Shown: positions 21,386 to 33,133, numbered from the stretch's first letter. The stretch: DNA of 64,000 nucleotides from Plutella xylostella (GCF_932276165.1 NC_064004.1:1126001-1190000), one strand, 5' to 3'. Numbers and translations: made by a program. Notes: generated by a model not told the origin, from the sequence alone.

Positions 21386-21571
21386 TTAGTAAAGAATATA
21401 GTTAGCTTTGTGTGTAAACAGACCTTTACATTATTCACTTACTTTACTTACCTACCTATGTGTGGTGCATTCTGCGCGAATTAGATACATTCCCATTTAG
21501 ATGTTAATAACGAATGCATCCGCCATGCCGGAAGCTGCTATTTAACCGTACGGTACTGGAACTAGGATGCT

Positions 21572-21840
21572 AAAAAAAAAAAAAACACGCACTCACGCCT
21601 TGTACCAATGTACTCCCTTGCGGGGTAGGCAGAGGTGCATTACTGCACCCACTTTTCGCCAGAGTGTTATGTTAGTCCCAATGTAATAGGGGGCGGGCCT
21701 ATTGCCATTTTACGGGCACATCCAAGACCCGAGAACAAATATCTGTGTTTAAACAAATATCTGCCCCAGCCGGGAATCGAACCCGGGACCATCGGCTCAG
21801 TAGTCAGGGTCACTAACCACTACGCCATTCGGTCGCCTAT
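21572..21840 (-). mobile_element. tRNA-headed SINE, body type 2, with 12-bp duplication
   Basis: Head, body type 2 and poly-T tail on the minus strand. A perfect duplication, aactaggatgct, lies at 21560-21571 and 21841-21852. Confidence 0.9.
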
Positions 21841-21974
21841 AACTAGGATGCTCTATTACGGTAAGCGTCCTTCTTTCGGTATCGGACTCTATTCTATTAT
21901 TCTATTCTATTCATACACACATACACACAACACAACACAACCCATCCTAATTAATATACCTCGCGTTCGTGACT

Positions 21975-22200
21975 GAGGTCACAACACTAAGGGCCAGCTG
22001 AAAACCAGCGCTGTGGCCTCTCTGGCCACAGCACACGCTGAGCTGGTGCCTTTTTGACGCTCTGAACAGCAACCTTGTTTGTTTATATTGTATTATTTTC
22101 TGTTTTTTCATATATATTTTTTGTAGTTTTTTATTTTTTTTATTTTTGTTTCTGTTTTTATTGTTCAGTGTGTCAAATAAATGTTTCTTTCTTTCTTTCT
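21975..22200 (+). repeat. LINE 3' end with TTCT tail
   Basis: GCTGGTGCCTTTTTGACGCT, a T-rich 3' region, then GTGTCAAATAAATG and (TTCT)n. Same family as 11549-11769. Confidence 0.6.
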
Positions 22201-22202
22201 AT

Positions 22203-22482
22203 TCTCTGTGGGGGTGTAAGTACCTGCACCTGGCTCTCTCGAGTTTCCACTCTAAACTGCCTTCCTAAGCTTGGACCATTTCCCACGACGCTGGTCCACT
22301 GCGGGTTGGTGGGTTCACATATCTAGATGTGCTGGATCTAGATATGCAGGTTTCCTCACGATGTTTTCATCATCATTTTCACATTGTACTTAATACAAAA
22401 GATACATGTCAGCGCCGGGATTCGAACCCGCATCTCTGGCGTGAGAAGCGGGCGTTTACCCGACTGAGCTACCACCGCTCCC
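22203..22482 (-). mobile_element. tRNA-derived SINE, second family
   Basis: On the minus strand the head is GGAGCGGTGGTAGCTCAGTC to GGTTCGAATCCCGGC, followed by a body with ATCTAGATATGTGAACCCAC and GTGCAGGTACTTACACCCCC. The acceptor stem is unpaired. Fragments are at 3014, 17450 and 54680. Confidence 0.8.
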
Positions 22483-22504
22483 ATCGGACTCATCGCATTT
22501 AGTA

Positions 22505-22702
22505 TCCTAACTAATATTATAAATGCGAAAGTAACTGTGTCTGTCTGTCTGTTACTCTTTCACGCCAAAACTACTGAACGGATTTGAATGAAATTTGGTA
22601 TACATACGGTCTAGACCCTGGGAAAAAACATAGGCTACTTTTTATCCCGGAATTCCCACGGGAAAATTTTCAAGACAAAGAGAAGCGCGCGGGAACAGCT
22701 AG
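22505..22702 (+). mobile_element. Lep1-type Helitron
   Basis: TC start, short (CTGT) tract, CTAG end, A/T insertion site. The 3' hairpin stem is mutated (ACAAAGAGAAGCGCG). Confidence 0.85.
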
Positions 22703-22822
22703 TTTTAAATAAAGTTAAAAAGAGGATGGGTGTTTTGGGACATATAATGTCCAGTCATACATCGTTGGATAGCTCTTTTCAAGTGCGCAAAAAATATTAT
22801 GACGAAAAATCCGTATAATTTC

Positions 22823-23016
22823 GTTCCCGCGCGCTTCGCTTCGCCTTAAAAAGTTTTCCCGTGGGAAGTCCGGGATAAAAAGTAGCCTATATGTTCTTTC
22901 CCAGGGTCTAGACCGTATGTATACCAAATTTAATTCGAACCGTTCAGTAGTTTTGGCGTGAAAGTGTAACAGACAGAGAGACACAGTTACTTTCCCATTT
23001 ATAATATTAGTTAGGA
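22823..23016 (-). mobile_element. Lep1-type Helitron, CTAG end eroded
   Basis: A minus-strand copy retaining the TC end but starting at GTTCCCGCGCGCTTCGC without CTAG. Confidence 0.8.
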
Positions 23017-23295
23017 TTACTTAGTTATTTGACCAATCTTTTTTGGAATTATTTACTTTTCATGCAGTATTCTCTTATTTCTCTAAAGGTGTAAAGGAGA
23101 ATGGCCATTTCTCTTAGGAGCCATGACCCGCCAGATCAGCCATTGATGAAACATATACTGATGTGTAGGCCATGACTATAGTACATATATCCTGGTGTAA
23201 ATTTTATTATTATGAGGCATGGGAGAACGAAGATATTTATATAGGTGCTGAAAGATCAAGTCTTTGTATTGACTAGCTAGATGTTTCCCACATAC

Positions 23296-23814
23296 TAAGT
23301 TTTTTTAAACATGGTTAAGAATTTTTTAAATATTTTTCTCTCGTTAAGAACATCTTTAAAAATCTCCCTCTTCGACTCCATCGTGAAGTCCGTATTGCTC
23401 TTTGGTTGCGAAACGTGGAGAGTGACGAAAGGGCTGACGAACAAACTGCAAGTGTTCGTCAATAAGTCCCTCAGGTCGATCCTACGCGTTTTCTGGCCGA
23501 AGACAATACGTAACGAAGATCTGTGGAAGCTGTGCCGACAATCTCCCATCGGCAAGGAAATTGCGAAGCGAAAGTGGAGATGGATTGGGCACACTGTACG
23601 GAGAGGAGCTACGAATGCCGCAACTATAGCCTTTGACTGGAGGCCACCAAATGGCAAGCGCTCCCGGGGACGCCCTGTCCAAACATGGCGCCGAAGCGTC
23701 GAAAACGAGCTGCGAGCCGCTGGACTAAGCTGGAGTGAGGCCAAAAGTACAGCCGAAGATAGGCGGAAGTGGCGGACGTTAGTGGAGACCCTCTGCACCT
23801 CTGGGGTGCCATAG
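23296..23814 (+). pseudogene. LINE reverse transcriptase C-terminal fragment
   Basis: An open frame of about 167 codons contains SIVKSVLLFGCETWRVTK, RSILRVFWPK, NEDLWKLC, RKWRWIGHTVRR and RSRGRPVQTWRRSVENEL. This order (LLxGxETW, then KWxWIGHTxR, then GRPxxxWRR) is the region after the RT catalytic core in a common animal LINE group. The catalytic core and endonuclease are missing and no splice signals are needed, so it is a 5'-truncated insertion, not a host gene. A short A/T-rich 3' end follows. Confidence 0.85.
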
Positions 23815-23917
23815 GACTGCAACAAGAACATCTTTATCATTGAATAAAAATTGGTTTGGTTATTGGCTGCAAAGCGGGTCAGATTTGGCCATTCTCAATT
23901 GCAATTTGTGTGTCCAC

Positions 23918-24020
23918 CAATCCACACTAGGCCAACGTGGTGGACTCAGCCTAAACCCTTCCTTGATTGGAAGGAGACCCGTGCCCCAGCAGTGGGGACG
24001 TGATGGGTTATGATGATTAT
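23918..24020 (+). repeat. RTE-like LINE 3' end with GAT-type tail
   Basis: AACGTGGTGGACTCAGCC to CAGTGGGGACGTGATGGG, the same family as 2639-2746. Confidence 0.65.
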
Positions 24021-24502
24021 AAAAAATACAACATAAAAGGCACATTATTCTTCGATGGCATATTTTTAAAGGTAAAAACTAAAAATATATTTTGTACCTA
24101 CTCCGATTTTTTTAAATGATTATGATATGAAATAAGCTTAGCTTTTATAATTTGCCTACATGTCGTTACTCTTAAATTTCTTCTTCAATTTTGACCTAAA
24201 GATAGGCCGATTCTCAGATAGTAGATTACGAGAGGAAAATCCAATAAATTGTGCCTTAATAGATGTAAATACGCCTGCACCGATAACCATAGATAATAAA
24301 TTTCGATAAAGTGACGTTCAAAAAGATTAATAAACAAAAAAGGCATAAAAATTAGAATGCAGCTGTTAATGTCTTGTTAATTTTTTAAATGACTGTGCGC
24401 TTGTTAGCATGAGTTATGGGGCTTTTTGAACTTTTAACGACCCGTTTTGACAGCCACAAAATGTAGGTATTGAATAAAACCTTGTGTGAAATCGAAAATA
24501 TG
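24021..24502. other. Unassigned stretch
   Basis: AT-rich, no supported feature. Confidence 0.35.
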
Positions 24503-24652
24503 AACCCCCAAATACATAGACCGTTTAGAGGAGATTTACAAATGACATTGAAATGCACGAAATGCAACTCTTTATGTCAGTAAAAAAGACGAAATTCTCG
24601 TGTATCGTCATTTGTAAACCTGTCTCAAAAAGTTCTATAAATTCAGGGGTAA
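24503..24652. mobile_element. Family R hairpin MITE, diverged
   Basis: ACCCCCAAATACATAGACC pairs with TCTATAAATTCAGGGGT, and ATTTACAAATGAC with GTCATTTGTAAA. Confidence 0.65.
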
Positions 24653-24861
24653 AAAATATTTTTGTAATCAATCAATTTTCACAACTATAAAATTTCAGTG
24701 TTGCCAATTGCAAGGTTTTATAAAAATCCAAAATTTAATAAGTGCACTCTTATCTACGGGAGACACTCGTTGGATACGTAATTATTGGCGCGGTAGGAAG
24801 AGCCTTGATGCAACAAAATAAATATTCGCATTGGGTGCTTCACTAGGTCACAGAACAATAA

Positions 24862-24958
24862 TCATCATCATCATCATAACGTCCCCATTGCTGGGGCACG
24901 GGTCTCCTTCCAATGAAGGCCTAGTCCACCACGCTGACCTACTGCGGGTTAGTGGACA
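24862..24958 (-). repeat. RTE-like LINE 3' end
   Basis: Complement of the 2639-2746 family, with the tail (CATCAT) at its left edge. Confidence 0.65.
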
Positions 24959-25495
24959 CAGAATAATTAGGTTAGATAAATAATAATAAAGATTGCCAAG
25001 CAAGAATACCGCTTTTTTACGGTTCTATTTTTAACTCTTAGTTTTGTAATATTGGTTCAGTTATAAATTCCTAGCTTTACCCTTGTACCTACGTAACGGT
25101 AACACTAACACAGTCATATTATTATGTGAAATTGCTATTGTAAATTAAACAATTCCACATTTATGGTAAAAACGGCAAATTGCCATGTTCACCAAGTATA
25201 AAATGTCACAGCTGTACTGAGTTTCAAAGTGTTTTGGTGCAATTAAAATTAATGATGTGTGTTGCGGTGTCTGCAGTGTGACAGGAGAGATTTTAACCCA
25301 CCGCGCGGAGAGGGGTGTTAATTGGCATCTCGTTTTCTTTTTCCACTCGTTAGTTTGGTGTATTTTTAGGGTTAACTACGTGGAAAGGTAAAAGGGATAC
25401 CGCTTATAGGATCATCTTGTAGCCCGTCTGTCTGTATGTCTGTCAAGAGTCAAGACACTTATTTTATGTTGTTATGGACTTTTGCCAGTGTAGCA
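24959..25495. other. Unassigned stretch
   Basis: No supported feature. Confidence 0.35.
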
Positions 25496-25588
25496 CAGGG
25501 CGCTATTAAGATGTGACAAAAGTTTTCCGTCGCGCTCGCTCTTGAGGCGATGTGATGCAAAACTCTTGTCACGTCTTAAATGCGCCCC
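25496..25588. repeat. Hairpin MITE
   Basis: GGGCGCTATTAAGATGTGAC pairs with GTCACGTCTTAAATGCGCCC. A half copy is at about 29300-29362. Confidence 0.65.
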
Positions 25589-25689
25589 GTACTAGCACTT
25601 CCGGTAAGTATAAAACTAGCTCAGGAACGGTAGGTACGAAATTCAAAAAAAAAATTACATTAAAAATTAGTTTTCAAATAAATGAGTTG

Positions 25690-25860
25690 ACATTGATAGA
25701 TAGATAGATAGAAGATTGATAGAATACACTTTATTTGTACACCAACAAAGAATCAAGATTAACAAATTGCAACTTAATTAGGGTACAAAAGGCGGTCTTA
25801 TCACTAAAAGCGATCTCTGCCAGACAACCTTTGACTTTCTTCTGTTTTGAAATAAATAAA
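25690..25860 (-). repeat. CR1-like LINE 3' end
   Basis: On the minus strand: GGTTGTCTGGCAGAGATCGC, GATAAGACCGCC, then AATAAAGTGTATTC and a GATA-type tail (25697-25712 on plus). Confidence 0.65.
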
Positions 25861-27146
25861 AAAGTATACTCAAATCAAAATGGAGTGTTGCTCCAAACAT
25901 TAGTTTATCATCGCCAAGACGCATTCATAACATCTGGTACAACAATAATTGTTTGTTTTTGTCTTTCTGCGACTGTGGGTTGTAAATGAGGTATGTCTGT
26001 TTATATTTAGGTTTCCGTATTTATCGAGGAACTGAGGGAAGATGACGAATGTTAAGAGCTCATATGAGTTATATAGGTTTGTATACGTATTATTAATTTA
26101 AAAAAGTAGCAAGAAATACTTAGTTATCATATCATGACATGCATGATCTAAATTATTTTATTTTTTTATTATTTATATCTTTGACATAATTACAATTTTA
26201 TTCTCAGACATGCATGATTTCACACTAATAATATCTTTGCACGCCCTACAAGGGGAATGTAGCAGGTCTTCTCTGTTTTTCTGTAACATCTTTGTGTACC
26301 TACGTTCATGCAAATAAATGATTTTGAATTTTGAATTTAGAAAAGCGGGCTCATAAAAATCTACTATCTATCATCCTAAGGTCTTCAAAAATATGGTCAG
26401 ATTTTTTAAAATATGTTCAGTGTTTTAGTGTTGTTACTAGTCGTACGTCAACTTATAATCGGGTGCTGATTAATAATTGATTACATAAAGTGCGAATAAA
26501 AATGTCACCAAACCGGCTGTTCCTGCCCGCACATGGCAACCCCAACAACTCAATCTGCCATCAAATACAGAATACAGTGGGAGCGAAATGTTATAAAACT
26601 GATAAAGATTTCAGGAACACCATTATGCCTGCACTTGGACGAAGTGACGGCGTGTAGAGTAAGAGTAATATAGTGATTGCAGTCAGGGATAGGTTATTCT
26701 TAGATCTATGAGTGGAAACGTGTAAAAGGCCTGTTACTGCTCATTCTATTGTTAAACCATAACATTGTGCTGTAAGCTTTCCTAAAATAAAATAAATATT
26801 TGTTAGACAGTGTTAATAATCTAACAAACGTTAAAACCCCCGACATTCAAAAATCGCATATTTTAATAAAAAATGACGCCAAAATCAGTTTATCCGTGCC
26901 CAACAGGGTCCATAAAGTTCCTAATTTAATATATTGAACACCTGTAAAACTTACTGATGGATGCAATAAAAGATTGAGTATCCGTTTGGGAGCTTACACA
27001 AGCAGATACACATATATAATTAAACAAATAACACCCCTCTTTTCCGCCAGGGCTAATAAATAACATACCTTTTGTTTAAAAGCGTATAGACAAAAACTTA
27101 TCAGATTTGTTCGTCTGGCGGCGCTATTTAGTCCTGTTAACACCCT
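25861..27146. other. Unassigned stretch
   Basis: About 1.3 kb with no frame or repeat I could support, apart from TTGAATTTTGAATTT near 26325, which resembles a retroelement 3' end. Confidence 0.35.
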
Positions 27147-27470
27147 TAGTGCCAATTTCTCCATAGTCGGTTATCTAACCGACCAAGGATTGATTATCAA
27201 TTATACGTCATCTCCATATAAAATTATTGACAGATGTGTCAAAAGTCGAGCACTATTACCTGGTTATGCTCTGATACGCCCATCAGAACGTTTTGTCAAA
27301 AGAAAACGGCACCCGCGCGCTTGCCCTAATTCATACAAGTTATGACAGATTTATGAGATTTTAGGGCCAATGTGAGGGTGGCATTTTCTAGAGCAGCTGG
27401 GCCTGTCCTTGCGCTTATAATATGTACCTAAGTCAATGGCTCTAACTGACTATGAAGAAATTGGCACTTA
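27147..27470. mobile_element. Family D MITE split by an E element
   Basis: AGTGCCAATTTCTCCATAGT at the left is inverted at the right as TATGAAGAAATTGGCACT. A foreign segment lies inside at 27277-27425. Intact copies are at 53259 and 59336. Confidence 0.75.
27277..27425. mobile_element. E element inside a D MITE
   Basis: CGCCCATCAGAACGTTTTG to GGGCCTGTCCTTGCG matches a stand-alone copy at 37487-37640. Confidence 0.6.
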
Positions 27471-27664
27471 ACCCCACTACCCCGTGCCGTACTCTACGCC
27501 GAAGCAGACATACGCACACCGCGCACGCGCAAACAAGACAACAAATTATTAACTGGAAGTGCGTGGGCGCAGCATAAACATGCACGCGTTAAGGGGAAGC
27601 GCTTTTATGAGCCGATCCAATAAAGAAATATGTACTTAAGTAGGTTATAAACGGACCAAAATCA

Positions 27665-27716
27665 ATCACGAGCAATGAAAAAGTTCCACTTACAAAATTT
27701 TAATACATTTAATTTA
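27665..27716 (+). repeat. Family C MITE left-end fragment
   Basis: TCACGAGCAATGAAAAAGTT then CCACTTACAAAAT; the rest is missing. Confidence 0.5.
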
Positions 27717-27789
27717 GAATCTGATCAAAATATTGTGTTTGTTTTGTCAAGACGTTTCTTTGGCATTCACATTCCATCTAGTAGCTATA

Positions 27790-28015
27790 CTCATCGTGCG
27801 GCCCGCGGGCCGCATGCGGCCCGCCGGGCCTTTATCAGTGGCCCGCGTGCCATGAGAGATAATAGGGAATATGCAATTTTTTTATATATTTTATTCGATA
27901 ATTTACATCGTTTTATAATACTAAAAAAAAAACATATATTTTTTACTTTTATCCAGCAAAAACCATCACTTAAAGGTTTTTGTGGCCCTTAAAAAAAAAA
28001 GTTGAGTACCAGATT
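27790..28015. repeat. Possible hAT-like MITE fragment
   Basis: GC-rich GTGCGGCCCGCGGGCCGC followed by AT-rich sequence and TGGCCC before an A run, a composition typical of some hAT MITEs. Ends not resolved. Confidence 0.35.
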
Positions 28016-28179
28016 ATCTAGTTAGTATTAAAATATCGTTATTCTCCATAGAAACTTTGTTTGAACCCCTTTAATGGAAGAGATCAAATTCGTAAAACAA
28101 AATTTGTTCAGGATGACCTGAGTTACTCCTTTCGGCTTACTCCCAACACTTTTGCTATATTCCGTATTTTAACTGATAA

Positions 28180-28470
28180 GGTATTTAATTCTTTACTTGT
28201 ACAAATGGCGGTTTTATCGCTTAAAGCGATTTCTTCTAGACAATCTTTGGGTGGAAGGATATTTCGATGCAAAGTATTAAATGTACCAGGAATAAAGAAT
28301 AGCTATATGATAAATATTTTAACTTTCCCTTTTCCCAAAACAGAACTACCCCTTAACACCAGGAGTAAATGTACCGTCAGAGATCTGTTTACGGCTTTAT
28401 ATCTCCTCCGCGAGCAGATCCATAAAGAGGGAGCAGGGCGACCACACAGGCCCTGATTGTTCTGTCTAGT
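28180..28470 (-). repeat. CR1-like LINE 3' UTR, longer copy
   Basis: Read on minus: upstream 3' UTR, then ATATCCTTCCACCCAAAGAT, AAGCGATAAAACCGCC and GTACAAGTAAAGAATT. It extends further 5' than the other copies. Confidence 0.6.
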
Positions 28471-28514
28471 ATTCAAATTGAGACATTTTAATATCATGGA
28501 TATTATTTTGTGAA

Positions 28515-28792
28515 TAACCTTACATACACACACACACACACGCACTCACGCCTTGTACTAATGTACTCCCTTGCGGGGTAGGCAGAGGTGCATTGCTGCA
28601 CCCACTTTTCGCCAGAGTGTTATGTTAGTCCCAATGTAATAGGGGGCGGGCCTATTGCCATTTTACGGGCACATCCAAGACCCGAGAACAAATATCTGTG
28701 TTTAAACAAATATCTGCCCCAGCCGGGAATCGAACCCGGGACCATCGGCTCAGTAGTCAGGGTCACTAACCACTACGCCATTCGGTCGTCAT
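28515..28792 (-). mobile_element. tRNA-headed SINE, body type 2, with (CA)n at the tail
   Basis: Complete head and body on minus. The tail side is an (AC)n tract (about 28523-28541) instead of poly-A/T. Confidence 0.85.
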
Positions 28793-28850
28793 TGTTATAT
28801 TAATTATAGAGTCTGCGTCACCACTGGATTCATACGGCAAAATAGGGAAC

Positions 28851-29068
28851 TACAGTAAAACTATAAAGTCCTGAAAATGGAAGTGGATTCTAACTAATTG
28901 TTATAGACCGTATTTAATCGATGTTTTATATTTATTAAAGGACAAATCCGTAAAAAAGCCATAACCAAACGGTATTTTATTTTTAAAATGTAAGTAAATA
29001 ACTAATAGTGATAAAAAGTCTTAGCAAAATCGCACTCTTTATTGTCAGGGCTTTATATTTGGACTGTA
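28851..29068 (+). mobile_element. Family F MITE, complete
   Basis: TACAGTAAAACTATAAAGTC at the left; GGGCTTTATATTTGGACTGTA at the right pairs imperfectly with it. This is the reference copy without insertions. Confidence 0.75.
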
Positions 29069-29382
29069 CCCTGTCTATTATACTATCTGACATATGCATG
29101 AAAATTATATTTTCATTTATGATTTGACCACTTCCTCAATCATTAAAAAACATTTTCTTTCTTTTCAGGTACCTACTTACCTTCTACCTTCCTAGGTACA
29201 CAGATCTTCATTACACTCACACCTATTTGGTGGGTTTCTCGAGTGGAGACAACAAACAGGCAAGCGTAAGGTGTGGGATGCCCTCCAGCCCGCTGGCAGT
29301 GGTCAAGTTAGAGACAAAAGTTCTGCATGAGATCTTTTGTCACGTCTTAAATACGCCCCGCCCTTCTGACCCCTTTGCATGA
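29069..29382. other. Unassigned stretch with LINE and MITE scraps
   Basis: 29240-29300 resembles the RT C-terminus (GTGGAGACAACAAACAGGC). 29300-29362 is half of the 25496 hairpin. Confidence 0.4.
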
Positions 29383-29532
29383 ATTTTCATCGTGTACATG
29401 AAGTAGAATTCATCGAGTAATTTTTTATGAAAATATGAACAGTGCCCGTGGCGGTCGGTCAGAACTAAAATTTTCCTACAAAATTCATCGAGTAATTTTA
29501 CTTCACGTTCACGATGAAAATTCATGCTAAGG
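29383..29532. repeat. Hairpin with extra direct repeat
   Basis: GCATGAATTTTCATCGTG pairs with CACGATGAAAATTCATGC. Inside, ATTCATCGAGTAATTTT occurs twice in direct orientation. Confidence 0.65.
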
Positions 29533-29689
29533 GGTCTAAGCCTTATCGCCATTTAGGAATGAGTAGGTACCTAGAAATCTAGATAAATGTGCAGGACATT
29601 TCCTCACTATCATTTTCCTTTACCGTAACGGCAACGCTGCCAGCGCCTTAGGGACCTTTGCGTCGGATGCGTTCCGGAGCGAGGACACA

Positions 29690-29848
29690 TACCCCCAAGT
29701 TCATAGAGCTTTTTGACACTTTACAATAGGTTTAAAATTGACGTTGTGATATACGAATTTCAACTTTTTCACTGACGTAAATAGTCTATACTCATGTGTT
29801 TCTAAGTCAATTTTAACCTTGTTGTAAATTTACAATACGTTCTATGGT
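29690..29848. mobile_element. Family R MITE, right end lost
   Basis: TACCCCCAAGTTCATAGAG, then TTTAAAATTGACGTTGTGAT as in 15508-15682. The outer right terminus is missing. Confidence 0.6.
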
Positions 29849-30017
29849 TAGTTTTTTGTTTATAGTTAGGTAAGTACCTACAGTTATAAGTTTTTCTTAA
29901 GTTTAGAATAAGTTATTTAGATTGTATTGCGTTGTGTATTAGAACAGTCTCATTTAATAAAAAGTTCAGTATTCTCATCTCTTGCAAGACGAGACGTTTA
30001 ACCGCTACGCTACCAAA

Positions 30018-30214
30018 GGCCCGGGTCTCCTATTTACGCCTTAGGTCGCGCCCAGCGTCACGCCGTAGGCCGCGTCACGATGCTCACTATAGAAATGTAC
30101 TGATGCGGTCTCCCTCACACGCCGACGTTGGCGCGTAGACGTAGTGAGTATCTTGACGCGGCCTACGGCGGTGACACTTGACGCGACCTACGGAGTAAAT
30201 AGGAGACCCGGGCC
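30018..30214. repeat. GC-rich hairpin MITE
   Basis: GGCCCGGGTCTCCTATTTAC pairs with GTAAATAGGAGACCCGGGCC. CGTAGGCCGCGTCA and its complement pair further in. The left flank (29970-30017) resembles a tRNA A-box region in complement. Confidence 0.75.
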
Positions 30215-30434
30215 AAAGCTCGCGTCTTTACTATATTGTTTCACTTATCATGTGTTAGCATTTATTATGACTGATGCAGTTCCCAGCTGGTTACTACGTG
30301 GGAACTGGCACCTCTGTTCGCTACCATTCATTGGATAGGAAGAGTTGTCTATGGGAAGGCTAACTTGTGAATTAGGCTGGTGCCTAGAGTTTGGTATGTT
30401 ATTTTAACCGTTCGTGCCATTTGCTTACTAACTA

Positions 30435-30647
30435 CAGTGCCACAAACTTATCTGTTCCGGTGAGAGCTCGCGTAAATGTCTAATATTTCTTCATTCTATA
30501 AGATTTTAAGTTTGCCAGTAGTGGTAATTCGCTCTTGTGGTTTTAATAAACCCATCTTATCTATGTCAATACATAATTCATTAGTAAGTAATGAGATATG
30601 GATCAATTTAGTTCGCTCTCACCGGAACAGATAAGTTTGTCGCACTT
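30435..30647 (+). mobile_element. Small family A MITE, complete
   Basis: CAGTGCCACAAACTTATC to CGCACTT, with TA at the left edge and TA close to the right edge. Confidence 0.8.
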
Positions 30648-30842
30648 TATATCTTCTTACTGAAGGAAGGATTTTCACAGACAGAATTCTAAAAACCGAC
30701 GCTGTTTTGTTGTCTTTGGCTCACAGATTAGTCGAAACGAGACTTATCTGAAACGGCTTTCGGATATTATTTCTGGATAATTTTCACTTCATCTTTAGGA
30801 TATTATTTTATCGTAAACGTGGATCGTTCTCCAGACAGCCTG

Positions 30843-31230
30843 ACTCTTGAAAGGCAATGTATTGCGCCTGTCTTGCGTTGTCACATTTAAAAAATTATAA
30901 CTTCTCTTCAAAGGCGTTTTTACAAATACTAAAAATATTTATTATAATCAGCTAGGTAATGCCTATTTTAAGAACCAAGAAACAAGAATGTAATACATAC
31001 AATTTAGAAGTTATTTTACAAAAACGCCAAAAAAGTATTTTTTGGACAAAATCTAAAATAAATTCTTCATTCTGGGTACTTTTTTCTTAGTGCTAGATTC
31101 TAGGCTTTATCTTGATGAACATTTCTGTATTCTTACTTTTTGTAAAATCGATTTGAAGAGTAGTTATAATTTATAATTTTTGTTTATGTTGACAACGTAA
31201 GACAGACGCAATACATTGCCTTTCAAGAGT
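30843..31230. mobile_element. N family MITE, complete
   Basis: ACTCTTGAAAGGCAATGTAT is inverted as ATACATTGCCTTTCAAGAGT. AT-rich arms (TAACTTCTCTTCAAA and complement) continue inward. Confidence 0.75.
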
Positions 31231-31369
31231 AGGGCGGCTGGGAGTTGTGATTTCTATTAACTAAACTTCCCAACTGGGAAATTGAATTTAAACTTCTTCG
31301 CTCTCTCCGAGTATTAATAAGTATTAATTAAAGATGGTAGGTTATTGTTAGCGACGACGGTTTGAGTTA

Positions 31370-32468
31370 TAGTGCCACAATCTTATCTGTTCCGGTGGCG
31401 ACGTCACTGTGATCGAAGCCAGTGATGCCATCGATTAAATTTTGCCTATTTCTGAGTTTAAACGACAATGCATTTCTACTATTACCTATTTTTATAATTA
31501 GGTACATTCATAAGTATAGATAAATCAAAATATAGGGTCGATAGTAAATGAAAGAGGATATAATATATCAAACGACATTTGTTGTATAAAAAATTTGTCC
31601 ACGGCGAACAGAAACAAAATTAGTTCTTATTATGTTCTGATATACTTAAGACATTAAATCTAGATTTTACAATGATATAGGTAATATCTGTGGGTCGTGG
31701 GAATAACGAGATAGATAGACTTAAAAAAAAACTATTAAGTAAGTACTTAATTATTATTTATTTATTTATGAACACTTTATTATTTTCATTTTCTAAAGTA
31801 ACAAGAAACAAGACCATAAAATTAAAAGAAATTCAGACAATGTACGTACAAAGGCTAATTGCCAAAAATCAATTTCTTCCAGCCAATCCTTGATACTCGT
31901 AGTGGAAGAAGAAGATGATGATCATTAATCATCATTATTTCGTCTAAAATCACTGCAGGTTCGAGAAATTATTCTTGGTATACTGCCTAAGGTATAGGTT
32001 CGCAGCTTCACTCACACCTGTAATCAAAGAAAAATAAAGATTAGGTATATACTTTCATCACGAGCACGACCCATCCCGTCCCCACTGCTGGGGTACGGAT
32101 CTCTCGGGAAAATATTAATAAAATTACATGTGAGTATATGGGTAAAATTATTCGTCATATTTGGCAACACTAACCTGTAACCGCTGCAACTCGTTCTTCC
32201 AATTTTTCAAACGGAATTAAAGGCGCCTGAATACGTTATCCTTCTTGCATAAAAGTCAATTTATCTAGTATTACTTTTCTTGCATCACTTTTCAGCGCTT
32301 TTGGCATTATTACACCCAGAAAATCACAAAACAAATTAAATAACGTAGCGTTAGCCTCTTCGCAGAAATTGACAACTCAAATAACGCACAGAGTATGAAA
32401 TGACGTTTGACAATGACGTCTCGTTAGTACACATTTTGACCACCGGAACAGATAAGATTGTGGCACTA
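31370..32468 (-). mobile_element. Large family A DNA transposon, second copy
   Basis: Same TIRs as 138-1200, with TA at 31368-31369 and 32469-32470. Reading minus, it keeps the ATG exon, donor and acceptor, the RTE-like fragment (~32060-32105) and the CR1-like 3' end (~31730-31900). It is therefore a true second copy of the whole composite. Confidence 0.8.
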
Positions 32469-32553
32469 TACCTAGCTGAAACTGAAATAAAGTTGATTTT
32501 ATCAAAATTGATTCAAATCTTGAATTAGGTACCAAATTTAAATTTATAAACGT

Positions 32554-33133
32554 TCTTAGATTAAAAATATAAGTACGAACATGGTGTGTCACATACAAAA
32601 ACAAAGTAAAAACAGTCAGCATTTCGTTTACTGTCAAACTGTTTTAAGTTCAACCTAATGACATTGTTCCAATGAATAAAGTCACAAATCTTCTAACCGA
32701 ACTAATAGGAGATTTTCTTTTGACGTTTAAAAGTTCCAAAATCGACCAATAGAGTGCATCCGGCCTGTCGTTTTTTATAAGCTGCATTCTTCTGAGGGGT
32801 CGGAAGATGTCATAAATGGTACTGAGCTATCTTAAACTACTTAACACTTAATATTATGCATAATATAACAGTTAGTTATTGCATATGGTTGAATTCACAT
32901 GCATTGGGTTTTTGTATTGGCTGAAAGGACTGGAATCCATGCAGGCTAAAAAAAATATGCAGTGCTGTTGAGTATGAAGTTTTACTAGCGCCATCTATAA
33001 TCGGTTTTTGTTTATAGGTATTGTCTATGGTTGAAAATCTCCCATTACAATAGGAGCTTAGTGGTAGAAGTTGTGTGTTAATTGTAGAGACGTTTCTTCT
33101 GCACTGTCACTCCATCTATTTGTATTAAAATGT
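32554..33133 (-). mobile_element. Family B MITE, interrupted
   Basis: The outer parts (32554-32712 and 33046-33133) match B in complement. An unrelated ~340 bp segment lies between, bracketed by AATAGGAG on both sides. Confidence 0.6.

Noticed and set aside
23295..23840. 181-codon minus-strand open frame
   Set aside because: It is antisense to the RT fragment at 23296-23814, whose plus-strand motifs are clear.
28588..28803. Conserved small protein starting MHCCTHFSPECYVSPN
   Set aside because: The same frame recurs at 14394, 21635, 56574 and 60439 because it is the antisense translation of SINE body 2.
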